Source: Opitutaceae bacterium
GTDB taxonomy: Bacteria > Verrucomicrobiota > Verrucomicrobiia > Opitutales > Opitutaceae
Direction of reading: 5' to 3'
Assembly: GCA_016794785.1 (NCBI GenBank)
Contig: JAEUHC010000019.1
Span: 434,001 to 498,000, forward strand
DNA: 64,000 nt
Position numbers and translations under genes: made by a program
Shown: positions 35,717-44,788 of the stretch, one piece after another
Position numbering within the stretch: the first letter of the stretch is position 1
How the letters are laid out: each line of letters starts with the position of its first letter
The notes under the pieces: generated by a model
Database searches by the model: none
The model's input: the letters and a program-made list of their open reading frames with translations, nothing else
Told to the model about the DNA's origin: nothing

Positions 35717-37237
35717 ATGTCCGACCTCCCCTCCGCCCCCGCAAGCGAGTCCACGAGCGCAGCCGATGCCCGCTACGGCCTGCGGCAATGGGTCGGCTGG
35801 CTGCTGGGTCCGGGTGGCTTGCTGCTGACCCTGCTCGTGCCGCCGCCGGCCGGCCTCAGTCCCGAAGGCTGGCGCACCGCCGGTGCCGCCTGGCTCATGG
35901 CGGTCTTTTGGATCTGTGAGACCGTGCCGATCCCGGTGACGGCATTGCTGCCTTTGGCGCTCTTCCCGGCGCTCGGCCTCGGCGATATCCGCGACACGGC
36001 GGCGCCGTTTGCCAACCCCGTCATCTACCTGTTTCTCGGCGGCTTTCTGATCGCGCTGGCGATGCAGCGCTGGGGCCTGCATCGCCGCGTGGCGATCAAC
36101 CTGATCGGGGCGATGGGCACGCGGCCCTCGCGGCTGGTCGCGGGCTTCCTCCTCGCCTCGGCCTTGGTGAGCATGTGGGTGAGCAATACCGCGACCGCGC
36201 TCATGATGCTGCCGATCGCGCTGTCGATCGTGCAGCTGCTGCCGGCCGCGGGCCGGGAGTCGCCAGGGCAGAAGAACTTCACCACGGCGCTGCTGCTCTC
36301 CGTGGCCTACGGCGCGACGACGGGCGGCATGGCGACGCTCATCGGCACGCCGCCCAACGCCCTGCTCGCGGCCTACGTGAGCAAGGTCTATGGGTTTAAC
36401 ATCGGCTTCGGTGAGTGGATGCTCCTGGGCGTGCCCGTGATGCTGGTCACGCTCCCGGTGGTGTATCTCGTGCTCACGCGGGTGAGCTTCAAGCTCGACG
36501 GCGGCGAGATCCCCGGGATGACGGCGCTGATTGCCCGCGAACGTGCGGAGCTCGGCGCGTGGTCGCGCGGCGAGATCGCGGTGCTCGTGGTGTTTGTGCT
36601 CACGGCGCTCGGCTGGGTCTTTCAACCGCTGCTCGCGCGCGCCGTGCCCATGCTCAGCGACACCACCATCGCAATCGCGGGCGGGCTGCTGCTGTTCATG
36701 ATCCCGATCAATCTCCGGCGCGGCGAGTTCGTGATGAACTGGGAGTCGGCCAAGGGACTGCCTTGGGAGGTGCTCCTGCTCTTCGGCGGCGGCCTGAGCC
36801 TCGCGGGGAATATCGAAAAGCACGGGCTTTCACGCTACCTCGGCGCACTCTGCGGCGGCCTTGAGGGCATCCCCACGATCGCGATTGTGGCCGTCATCTG
36901 CTTCGGCATCCTCATGCTCACCGAGCTGACGAGCAACACGGCCACGGCCGCGACCTTCCTGCCGATCGCGGCCGCGCTGGCCGTGAGCCTGGGCGAGAAC
37001 CCGCTGCTGTTCCTCATCCCCACGGCGCTTGCGGCCAACTGCTCCTACATGCTCCCCGTCGGCACGCCGCCCAACGCCATCGTGTTTGGCAGCGGGCACA
37101 TCACGCTGCCGCAGATGGCTCGCGCCGGGATGTGGCTCAACGTGCTGCTCGTGCCCATCATCGTGGGTCTGGTGATGCTGGTGGGCCGCTGGGTCTTCGG
37201 CATCGAGCCCGGCGTGGTGCCGGCGTGGGTGCGCTGA
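35717..37237 (+). CDS. SLC13/DASS-family sodium:anion symporter
   Basis: 506 residues with about 12 membrane segments. Both DASS substrate/sodium motifs are duplicated as expected: SNT in MWVSNTATALMMLP and LTSNTATAATFLP, each followed by a hairpin GTPPNALL and GTPPNAIVFG. These transporters import di- or tricarboxylates or sulfate with sodium. The substrate cannot be told. Start ATG at 35717. It is followed 30 bases later by two LysR regulators on the same strand. Confidence 0.9.
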   Translation: MSDLPSAPASESTSAADARYGLRQWVGWLLGPGGLLLTLLVPPPAGLSPEGWRTAGAAWLMAVFWICETVPIPVTALLPLALFPALGLGDIRDTAAPFANPVIYLFLGGFLIALAMQRWGLHRRVAINLIGAMGTRPSRLVAGFLLASALVSMWVSNTATALMMLPIALSIVQLLPAAGRESPGQKNFTTALLLSVAYGATTGGMATLIGTPPNALLAAYVSKVYGFNIGFGEWMLLGVPVMLVTLPVVYLVLTRVSFKLDGGEIPGMTALIARERAELGAWSRGEIAVLVVFVLTALGWVFQPLLARAVPMLSDTTIAIAGGLLLFMIPINLRRGEFVMNWESAKGLPWEVLLLFGGGLSLAGNIEKHGLSRYLGALCGGLEGIPTIAIVAVICFGILMLTELTSNTATAATFLPIAAALAVSLGENPLLFLIPTALAANCSYMLPVGTPPNAIVFGSGHITLPQMARAGMWLNVLLVPIIVGLVMLVGRWVFGIEPGVVPAWVR

Positions 37238-37267
37238 GCGCGCGCGCATGGCCGACGGCTCCTGACG

Positions 37268-38197
37268 ATGATGAACGTCCACCATCTCGAGCTGTTCTAC
37301 TACGTCGCGAAGCACGGCGGGATCAGCGCAGCCGTCCGGAAAATCCCCTACGGCATCCAGCAGCCTGCGGTGAGCGGGCAGATGGGAAAACTCGAGGAGG
37401 AGGCGGGTGCGAAGCTCTTCGAGCGCACGCCGTTTCGCCTTACGCCGGCGGGCGAGGCGCTGTTCGCGCATGTGCAGCCGTTCTTCGAGAATCTCGGCAC
37501 ACTGGCCAAGGAGCTGCGCGCCGAGTCGCGGCCGGCGCTGCGTTTCGGCGGCTCCGAGGTTGTGCTGCGCGACCACGTGCCCGCGGTGATGCGGCAAGTG
37601 CGGAAGCGGTTTCCTCACCTGCGGCTGAGCCTGCACACCGGCCATCAGGAGCAGGTCGAGGGCTGGCTGCGCGCCGGCGAAATTGATCTGGCGGTGACCT
37701 CGGCGGGCGCGCGGCCGGCGGCGGGGCTGCGTCACCTCCCGCTGGCTCGCATCCCGCTCGTCCTGCTCGTGCATCGCACGGCGCGGTGGAAAAATGTGGA
37801 GGACATCCTCGCGCAGAAAAGAATCCCCGAGCCGCTCGTGGGCCAGCCGGGCACGACGAGCGTGATGCAGAATTTCCAGCGCGACCTGAAGCGTCGGCGC
37901 GTAGTCTGGCCGCAGTCGCTCGAAGCGACCTCGGTCGAACTCGTCATGCGCTACGTCGCCAACGGCGACGGCTTCGGCGTCGTCAATCGCGCCGTGGCCG
38001 GCGCGCTCAGGCATCGCGACGTGCGGGCGCTGCCGCTCGACGGCTTCGAGCCGATCATGATGGCCGCGGTGTGGTGCGGCGATCCGCCGCCGCACGTCCG
38101 CGCCACCGTCGACGAGTTGCGGCGGTATTCGGACGTGGCCTTTCCCGAATGGAAATGTGCGGATCGTCCGCCCTGGAATGCGGAGGTGGCCTCATGA
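37268..38197 (+). CDS. LysR-family transcriptional regulator, copy 1
   Basis: 309 residues. An N-terminal winged helix (HHLELFYYVAKHGGISAAV and QQPAVSGQMGKLEEEAGAKLFER) is followed by a periplasmic-binding-like effector domain with an RWKNVEDIL hinge region. The HTH is atypical in having PYGIQQPAVSGQ in place of the common L-x-x-(S/T)QPAVSxQI. Its stop overlaps the next start (ATGA at 38194), so it forms one unit with copy 2. Confidence 0.88.
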   Translation: MMNVHHLELFYYVAKHGGISAAVRKIPYGIQQPAVSGQMGKLEEEAGAKLFERTPFRLTPAGEALFAHVQPFFENLGTLAKELRAESRPALRFGGSEVVLRDHVPAVMRQVRKRFPHLRLSLHTGHQEQVEGWLRAGEIDLAVTSAGARPAAGLRHLPLARIPLVLLVHRTARWKNVEDILAQKRIPEPLVGQPGTTSVMQNFQRDLKRRRVVWPQSLEATSVELVMRYVANGDGFGVVNRAVAGALRHRDVRALPLDGFEPIMMAAVWCGDPPPHVRATVDELRRYSDVAFPEWKCADRPPWNAEVAS

Positions 38198-39105
38198 ACG
38201 TCCACCACCTCGAGCTCTTCTACTATGTGGCGAAGCATGGCGGCATCAGCGCGGCCGTGCGCAATATCCCGTATGGCATCCAGCAGCCGGCGGTGAGCGG
38301 GCAGATGGGGCAGCTGGAGGACGCTCTGGGGGTGAGGCTTTTCGAGCGCAGTCCGTTTCGCCTCACGGCGCCGGGTGCGCGGCTGTTTGCGCACGTGCAG
38401 CCGTTTTTCGAGGGCCTCGCGGGCGTGGCGGAAAAAATCCGCGAGGCTGCGGCGCCGCGGCTGCGCGTGGGAGCGGCCGAGTTGATCATCCGCGAGCACC
38501 TGCACTCGGTCGTGGATCGGCTGCGCGCGCACCATCCGGGGATGAAGCTCGCGCTGCGCTCCGGTTTCACGGTCGAGTTGGAGGCGTGGCTGCGTGACGG
38601 CGCGATTGATTTGGCGATCACGCCGCTGGAGGGACGGGCACCGGCACGGTTGAATTGCGTGCGGATGCTGCGGATGCTGCGGATGCCGCTGGTGCTCGTC
38701 GTGCCGCGCGATTCGAAGCTGAAATCGGCGGACGAGCTTTGGGTGCGGAAGGAAATCACCGAGCCGCTGGTCAGCGTGCCGCCGACCGAGGCGATCAGCC
38801 GGTTGTTTCGCAAGGGGCTGCAACACCGCCGGGTCATCTGGCCGCCCGCGATTGAGGCGAGTTCGTTGGAGCTGGTCGCACGCTACGTGGAGCGTGGCTA
38901 CGGGCTGGGAGTGAGCGTGGCGCTGCCCGAGATCGTCCGCCATCCGGGCGTGCGCACGCTGCCGCTCGAGGGCTTTGATCCCGTCGAGGTCGCAATCCTG
39001 TGGCGGGGCGAGGCGACGCCGCTCATCCGGCTCGTGCTGGAGGAATCGCGGCGCTACGCGCTCGAGCTGTGGCCGGATTGGCTCTGCGAGCCGGGGATAA
39101 AGTAG
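38194..39105 (+). CDS. LysR-family transcriptional regulator, copy 2
   Basis: 303 residues, clearly a paralogue of the preceding gene: the first 50 residues differ at only a few positions (HHLELFYYVAKHGGISAAVR, IPYGIQQPAVSGQMG identical), whereas the effector domains are more diverged. Translation starts within the stop codon of copy 1. A ninefold-base direct repeat (GCGGATGCT x2 plus GCGGATGCC at 38661-38687) encodes RMLRMLRMP in the effector domain. Confidence 0.88.
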   Translation: MNVHHLELFYYVAKHGGISAAVRNIPYGIQQPAVSGQMGQLEDALGVRLFERSPFRLTAPGARLFAHVQPFFEGLAGVAEKIREAAAPRLRVGAAELIIREHLHSVVDRLRAHHPGMKLALRSGFTVELEAWLRDGAIDLAITPLEGRAPARLNCVRMLRMLRMPLVLVVPRDSKLKSADELWVRKEITEPLVSVPPTEAISRLFRKGLQHRRVIWPPAIEASSLELVARYVERGYGLGVSVALPEIVRHPGVRTLPLEGFDPVEVAILWRGEATPLIRLVLEESRRYALELWPDWLCEPGIK

Positions 39106-39121
39106 AGTCTCGCGGACAGTC

Positions 39122-41488
39122 TCACCACCGCAGCGTCGCCTGCACGCCGACTCGCCGAGGATCGCCGGCGATAAAGGTCGGGATGCCGAAGGAGCCCCCG
39201 GTGTTGCCGGCGTCGATCAGGTATTGCTTGTCGAGGAGGTTTTCGGCGCGCGCGGTGATTTCCCATTTGCCCTTCGGCGAGCGCCAGCCGACGCGCAGGT
39301 TGGCGACGCCGTAACCGGCTTGGCGCAGGCCGTAGCCGAAGGACGCGTTGTTGTCCTCGAAGTAGTGTTGCGATTTGTAGCTCCAGATCGGTGTGACGAA
39401 GATCTGGCCTGCGCTTTCGAGGGGCAGCGTGAACGTGCCGCCGAGGGAGACGGTGCGGCGCGGCGTAAGCCGGAAGGTGAAGCCGGCGTATTGCTGGCGC
39501 GCGCCGTTGTCGCCGGTGTCGTCGAACGTGGCGCTCGTGAAAGCGACGTTGGCGAAGAGGCTCGTGTTGTCCGCGACGCGCCCCTGCACGCCGGCCTCGA
39601 GGCCGCGGCCGGTGGCGTTGCCGGCGTCGAGGGTGGTGAAGCGGCCGAGGCTCTGCACCGTCGTCTGAAAATGCGCGTAGTCGTAGTGATAGGCGGAGGC
39701 GTTCCACTGCACGCGGCCGGCGGCGAGCGAGCCTTTGAGGCCGGCCTCGTAGTTCATCACGGTTTCCTCGCGGGCGGTGGTGGTCGTCGTGGAGTCGAGG
39801 AGCAGGGCGCGCGGGCGATGGCCGCGCGAGACGCTGGCGTAGGCGTTGAGCGTCTTGGAAAACGCATAGCGCCCAATCAGCCGGCCGTCCCAGGACGAGC
39901 TGGACGCGCTGGCCTCGCGTTTGCCGCCGGAGGCGAGGTAGGGATAGCCGGGGATGGCGTTGACGATGAAGCCGAGCGTTTGAAACGAGGTGTCGTTGCG
40001 CACCTCGTAGCCTGACGTGAGGTTCTCGCGCGTGAGGCGGAGGCCGGCGGTGAATTCGAGCTGGTCCGTGGCGCGCCAGGTGCCGTCGGCGAAAACGTCG
40101 AACGCGCGGGTGCGGCCCGACTGCGTGTAGTCGTCGGTGCGCGAGGGGCGCAGCGGTGCGCCGGCGAGGCCCGCGAGTGGGCGGAGCGCGGCGGGCAGTC
40201 CGGGCGTGGCGAAGCCGGCGAACGTGGCTGGCAGCGTCGCCTGCGGCGCGAAGGGACTCGCGGGCGGGACGAAGGCATTGGCGAGCGCGGCCGGCAGGCC
40301 CGCGCCGATCAGGCCGTCGCGGAATTGTCCGGCGAGGAAGGGCCAGAGCTGGCGCTCGTCCTGATAGAACGGCACGCGGCTCGCGCCGCTCTCACTGAAC
40401 CAGCCCGCGCCGGCAAAACCGGTGAAGCGGCCCCCGTCGGTGAAATTCACGCGCACTTCCTGGCTGAACTGCCGGCCACGCGAATCTTCGGCGAATTCGA
40501 GCAGCGGCAGGCGCGAACCGTCGGCGTCGAAGTTTTCGTAGGAGTCATATTGGCGCCAGCCGGTGATGCTGGTGAGCGAGACGTTTTTGGAAAACTCATG
40601 TGCGACGATGGCGGTGACGCCGCCGACCGTGCGGTCGAGGCCGAGCTTTGATCCGCGATTCAGCTCGGCGGCGGCAAATGGGCTCGTGCTGGCGCGGGAG
40701 TTTGGAATCACGCCGCTCACGAAGGCGACGCCGGGCGGCGTATCGTGCTGCCAGTTGACGAGGAGATCCGCGGTCGTCGCCGGTGCGGGCTGCCAACGGA
40801 GCGCGCCGCGGAGCGCGAGAGTCTTCTTGCCGTTCAGCGTCGAGCCGTCGGCGAGGTTGTCGATCACCCCGTCGTGCTCGCGGTAGGCGAAGGCGAAGCG
40901 CGCGAACAGCTCATCTTTGGCGACGATGGCGTTCACGTGGCCGGAAGCCCGCCGCTCGTTGAAGTCGCCGAAGCCGAGCGTGAGTTCGCCGGTCGCTTCA
41001 TTCTTCGCTTTGTTCTGCACAAAGGAAATCGCGCCGATTTCGGCGCCTCGGCCGAAGAGGGTGCCTTGCGGCCCCTTCAGCACCTCGACGCGCTCAAGGT
41101 CGAACAGTTCGACCACGCTGGCGCGCGACCGGCCGATCGAGACGCCGTCCTGGAAGATCGAGATGCGCGTCTCGGCCCGTGGATCGCCGCTGTCGGTGGT
41201 GATGCCGCGGATATTTATTCCGGGGTTGTTGGGCGACTGCTCCTGGATGAAGAGCCCGGGCACGAGCGGCGCGAGGGACTTGTAGTCGGTCACGCCGGCG
41301 CGCTCCAGAAACGAGCCGGTGTAAACCGTGATGGGCACGGGCACGTCGGCGACCGACTGGATGCGCTTCTGTGCGGAAACGGTGAATGTCTCAAGTTGGA
41401 CGACGTTCTGTGCGCCCAGGGTGGCGGGGAGCAGGGCGGCGAGGGCCGCGCGGCGGAGGACGGAGCGGGGATGCGGGGTAGTTTTCAT
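39122..41488 (-). CDS. TonB-dependent receptor, siderophore-type
   Basis: 788 residues. The signal peptide runs to LGAQ, then TonB box LETFTVSAQKR, plug with VPVPITVYTGSFLERAG, NPGINIRGITT, ISIFQDGVSIGRSRAS and EVLKGPQGTLFGRGAEIGAISF, and a barrel ending in GVQATLRW (terminal Trp). The plug resembles iron-siderophore receptors of the sphingomonad/proteobacterial type; substrate unknown. Its ATG lies in the stop of the upstream desaturase-like gene (shared ATGA at 41485-41488), so the two are translated together. Confidence 0.87.
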   Translation of the reverse strand: MKTTPHPRSVLRRAALAALLPATLGAQNVVQLETFTVSAQKRIQSVADVPVPITVYTGSFLERAGVTDYKSLAPLVPGLFIQEQSPNNPGINIRGITTDSGDPRAETRISIFQDGVSIGRSRASVVELFDLERVEVLKGPQGTLFGRGAEIGAISFVQNKAKNEATGELTLGFGDFNERRASGHVNAIVAKDELFARFAFAYREHDGVIDNLADGSTLNGKKTLALRGALRWQPAPATTADLLVNWQHDTPPGVAFVSGVIPNSRASTSPFAAAELNRGSKLGLDRTVGGVTAIVAHEFSKNVSLTSITGWRQYDSYENFDADGSRLPLLEFAEDSRGRQFSQEVRVNFTDGGRFTGFAGAGWFSESGASRVPFYQDERQLWPFLAGQFRDGLIGAGLPAALANAFVPPASPFAPQATLPATFAGFATPGLPAALRPLAGLAGAPLRPSRTDDYTQSGRTRAFDVFADGTWRATDQLEFTAGLRLTRENLTSGYEVRNDTSFQTLGFIVNAIPGYPYLASGGKREASASSSSWDGRLIGRYAFSKTLNAYASVSRGHRPRALLLDSTTTTTAREETVMNYEAGLKGSLAAGRVQWNASAYHYDYAHFQTTVQSLGRFTTLDAGNATGRGLEAGVQGRVADNTSLFANVAFTSATFDDTGDNGARQQYAGFTFRLTPRRTVSLGGTFTLPLESAGQIFVTPIWSYKSQHYFEDNNASFGYGLRQAGYGVANLRVGWRSPKGKWEITARAENLLDKQYLIDAGNTGGSFGIPTFIAGDPRRVGVQATLRW

Positions 41489-42228
41489 GGGGACAAAATT
41501 TCAGCGGTGGTTTGATTGCGGATGGAGTTGCGCCGAGCGCCGGCGCAGGCGCCGCGGCAATTCGCGACATGGGCGGGATCGTGACGCAGCGGGCATTGGG
41601 CGCAGCCGGAGGGGCGGGGGGCGGGCCGCACCGGCGCGTAATCGGCGAGCCAGGCGGGACCGGGGCCTTCACCGCGATTGGACGTGTCCTTGCGGTGGCT
41701 GATGCCGGTCGCGCGTTCGATCAGCCATTCCGCACGGGGCCAGAAACGGATGCGTTCGAGGACCGGGTTGAGCAGGTTTGTGATCGGGCAATAGAACGTG
41801 TTCTTCGGATCGGAGTGATGGATGGCGTGCTGGCGGGGCGAGAGCAGGAGGCCGATGTCCTGGAAAAACGAGACGATGGGCCCGTTCTCCTTTCGGGTCT
41901 GATGCGACCATTTGTGGACCTGATTGGCGTTAACGGCGACGAAGGCGAAGAGCCACACGTGCCAGGTCAGGAGCCCGGCCCACCATGCCACCGCGAGCAG
42001 CGCTGCGGCGACGAGCACGATGTCCCACGAACTTTGCCACCACGACAGCTTCGTGAAGAAGCGCGGGAAGTGGTGGTGCACGATATTCGGTCGGATGAGG
42101 ATCGGCCCGACGACCGGAGTGTCGGGCGAACCATAGGCGTCTTCGAGCCAGTGGACGACACCGGCGACGAAATCGGCGAGCATGACGACGCCGAGGGCCT
42201 GGGCGAGGGTGAGGAAGAGCGAACGCAT
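41485..42228 (-). CDS. CarF/TMEM189-like plasmanylethanolamine desaturase
   Basis: 247 residues with four hydrophobic stretches and the histidine motifs of the Kua/TMEM189/CarF family: DFVAGVVHWLEDAYGS, IRPNIVHHHFP, NANQVHKWSH, SPRQHAIHHSDPKNTFYCPITNLLNP and FWPRAEWLIERATG. CarF and human PEDS1 introduce the vinyl-ether bond of plasmalogens using oxygen and a di-iron centre. The last ~50 residues are an additional tail with C-x2-C and CRGAC. Downstream and overlapping is a TonB receptor gene. Assignment to the family is firm; activity is inferred. Confidence 0.87.
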   Translation of the reverse strand: MRSLFLTLAQALGVVMLADFVAGVVHWLEDAYGSPDTPVVGPILIRPNIVHHHFPRFFTKLSWWQSSWDIVLVAAALLAVAWWAGLLTWHVWLFAFVAVNANQVHKWSHQTRKENGPIVSFFQDIGLLLSPRQHAIHHSDPKNTFYCPITNLLNPVLERIRFWPRAEWLIERATGISHRKDTSNRGEGPGPAWLADYAPVRPAPRPSGCAQCPLRHDPAHVANCRGACAGARRNSIRNQTTAEILSP

Positions 42229-42377
42229 GGCTGGATGAGGGTTGAGCGCGCCGGACGTGAAATCCGTTGCGCCACCATCGTAGCCGAGAACCCGATGCGG
42301 GCGTTAGTCGATAAACCTGATGGGGCGCATCGCTAAAAACGATGGCCGTAGGAACCGCGGCCGAACGCGGCGTGCGC

Positions 42378-44339
42378 TCAGGCCGTCAGCGGCGGCACGG
42401 GCACATCGAGGGCGGCCGCGATGGCTCGGAGCAGCTCGCCCTCGGCGACGTGCAGGCGGCCATCGGCCGTCACGGTGTGCGCGGCCGCGACGAGTGTGCG
42501 CTGCTTGATCGGCAGGCTGGCGGTCGCGAGCTTGTCGAGCGCCACATCAAGCGCGGCGAAGGTCGCGGCCGAGGCAGGCGCGAATTGCAGCTGAGCTTCC
42601 ACCAGTTTCAGTTGCGCGGCGCCGGTCGCGAAGGCCTGGGTCGCCGAGGTGGTGTCGGTCGTCGCGGCGCGCGCCAGCACGCTGAGGACAGTGGAGATTT
42701 CCCCGGTCACCGCATGGAACGAATGGATCTGCTCGACGGGGCCGCCGGGCCGCTGGCCGAGCGCCAGCGTGCGCGCGACGAGCTTTTGCAGCGCAAACTC
42801 GAAGGGCGACACGTGTTCATCCGCATGCACCAGGTCGTCGAGCGTCTCCAGGAAGGCACCGAGCGAAACCGCGGGGATCGCGCGCAGCGCGGGCAGGGTG
42901 ATTTGCAGCAGTGGCAGCCGCTGTTCCGGGCGAAGCCGCGCGAGATGCGGCTCCATTTCGGCGAGTTGGCGGAGCGCTTCGGCGCCGGCGTGGCGACTGA
43001 TGATTTGCCGCTGCTGCGCGCGCCCGGCCGGATCGTCGGCCAGCAGGAGGCCGCAGACGAGCAGCCGCGCCTCACCAGTCGTCTGCGCGGCGAGGCGCAG
43101 GCGGTCGGGCGTCGTCTCGAGCAGGGCGTGCGCCTGATCGATCGCCTCGGGCGTGAGCGTGCCGGCCGCGGCGACGCTCGCGATCGCCGCCCCGGTGGGC
43201 AGCAAGGGCGGTGCGGCGGGCGGTCGTGCGGGCGCGAGCCCGGCGCTGACAAACGATTCGCGCGCCACATCGACGACCTCGGGCGCATCGATCATTTTGC
43301 CGTCGAAACGTGGATCAATGGCGCGGATGCGCTCGTCGAGCGGCGGGTGCGTGGCCCACAGGCCGCCGAACGACGAGCGGAACGCCTGCGCGAAAAAGAA
43401 GTGCCCGATGGCCGCGCCCTTTGAGGTCTGGAGGCTCGAGCCCAAGGCGAGGCCGCCGATTTTTTTAAGCGCGCCGGAGAGTCCGCCGGGATTGCGCGTG
43501 AACTGCACCGCCGAGGCGTCGGCGAGGAACTCCCGCTGCCGCGACACCGCGGCCTGGATCAGCCGGCCGAAAAAATAACCCACATAGCCGATGATGAGCA
43601 GCGCGACGCCGAGGCCGATGAGGAACAGGATCACGCCGCCGCCATTTTTGTCGCGGCCACTGCGCACGCGCGTGTGGCGCAGCCCCCACAGCAGGCCGCG
43701 CCCGGCGAGCCCGATGGCGAGGATGCCGAAGATCGTGGCGGCGAGGCGGAGGTTGAGCCGCATGTCGCCGTTGAGGATGTGGCTGAACTCATGGCCGACC
43801 ACGCCCTGCAATTCCTCGCGGTTCAGTTTTTCCAGTGTGCCGCGCGTGACCGCGACCACGGCGTCGCTGGTCGTGAGGCCGGCGGCAAACGCGTTGATCG
43901 CGGGCTCGTCGTCGAGCACGTAGACCGCGGGCATCGGCGTGCCGGAGGCGATGGCCATCTCCTCGACGACGTTGAGGAGGCGGCGCTCGCGAAACTCCGT
44001 CGTGTGCGGATCGACCTGCCTTCCGCCCACGCTCTCGGCGACGGTGCGGCCGCCGCCGGAGAACTGCAGCCACTTGAACAGCGACGCGAGGCCAACCACC
44101 AGCAGCGTGCCGGCCGCGACCAGGCCGAGCACCTCGGGCTGCCACAGCGCGAGCGACTGCCCGCGCGGATCGAGGCTGCCGTAAAGAGAGCGCGCGGGCG
44201 ATTCCTCGCCCGCAAATTGCAGCAGCCAGATCGCGGCGAAATACCCCGCCGCGATCATGCCGGCGACGGCGAGGGCGAACATCACCAGCAGCCGCGCGGT
44301 GCGCTGCTTGGCGCGGGCCTGGGCCTCGAAAAAATCCAT
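42378..44339 (-). CDS. M48-family membrane metallopeptidase (HtpX-like) with long C-terminal extension
   Basis: 653 residues. Two N-terminal membrane spans (about 16-41 and 69-88) precede the zinc-site HEFSH (H183, H187) and a third ligand E270 in SRQREFLADASAVQF; between them are two more hydrophobic segments. HPPLDERIRAIDP is the usual M48 C-terminal block. Residues ~400-653 are an extra helical region ending in a TerB-like stretch (LVAAAHTVTADGRLHVAEGELLRAIAAAL). Probably acts on membrane proteins. It forms a unit with lemA and the small gene between them. Confidence 0.88.
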   Translation of the reverse strand: MDFFEAQARAKQRTARLLVMFALAVAGMIAAGYFAAIWLLQFAGEESPARSLYGSLDPRGQSLALWQPEVLGLVAAGTLLVVGLASLFKWLQFSGGGRTVAESVGGRQVDPHTTEFRERRLLNVVEEMAIASGTPMPAVYVLDDEPAINAFAAGLTTSDAVVAVTRGTLEKLNREELQGVVGHEFSHILNGDMRLNLRLAATIFGILAIGLAGRGLLWGLRHTRVRSGRDKNGGGVILFLIGLGVALLIIGYVGYFFGRLIQAAVSRQREFLADASAVQFTRNPGGLSGALKKIGGLALGSSLQTSKGAAIGHFFFAQAFRSSFGGLWATHPPLDERIRAIDPRFDGKMIDAPEVVDVARESFVSAGLAPARPPAAPPLLPTGAAIASVAAAGTLTPEAIDQAHALLETTPDRLRLAAQTTGEARLLVCGLLLADDPAGRAQQRQIISRHAGAEALRQLAEMEPHLARLRPEQRLPLLQITLPALRAIPAVSLGAFLETLDDLVHADEHVSPFEFALQKLVARTLALGQRPGGPVEQIHSFHAVTGEISTVLSVLARAATTDTTSATQAFATGAAQLKLVEAQLQFAPASAATFAALDVALDKLATASLPIKQRTLVAAAHTVTADGRLHVAEGELLRAIAAALDVPVPPLTA

Positions 44340-44377
44340 GGGGCGGGGCCGGCGCGGCGCGCGAGGCCGCGCGCGGG

Positions 44378-44770
44378 CTACTTGATCTGGCGCACAAAGA
44401 GCGGCGTGCTGCCCTCGTGCTTCCCGTCGATCGCCAGATCGATTGAGTATTCGCCGAAGGTGTCCACCTTCATGCCGGCGATGTTGGCGACGACCTGGAT
44501 CGTGTTGGAGAGCGCATCGGGCGGCATGGCGACGTTCACGGTGAGCTCCATGGGCGCGAGGACGGCCTTGCCGTCGTCGTCGCAGATGGTGAGGCGCAGC
44601 GCGTGCTGGCCGGCCTCGGCCTTGTCGAAGCGGAGCTTGACCGCGAGGCAGCAGTGCGGGTGCACGGCCGGCATCTGGCGGGCAAAGATGGAGTCGAACA
44701 GGCCGACGACAGTCAGCTTGCCGCCGTAGTCGGCGGCAAAGTCACAGAGGGTGAGAACTTCGATTTTCAC
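44378..44770 (-). CDS. DUF6941-like conserved protein
   Basis: About 130 residues, beta-rich, with KIEVLTLCDFAADYGGKLTVVGLFDSIFARQMPAVHPHC at the N-terminus and EGSTPLFVRQ at the end. This matches a family of small conserved proteins (DUF6941) with no known function. The start is uncertain: GTG at 44770 is used here, while a TTG at 44788 directly abutting the lemA stop would add six residues. Its place between lemA and the M48 peptidase suggests one transcript. Confidence 0.65.
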   Translation of the reverse strand: MKIEVLTLCDFAADYGGKLTVVGLFDSIFARQMPAVHPHCCLAVKLRFDKAEAGQHALRLTICDDDGKAVLAPMELTVNVAMPPDALSNTIQVVANIAGMKVDTFGEYSIDLAIDGKHEGSTPLFVRQIK

Positions 44771-44788
44771 GCGGGGCGGATGGGTCAA

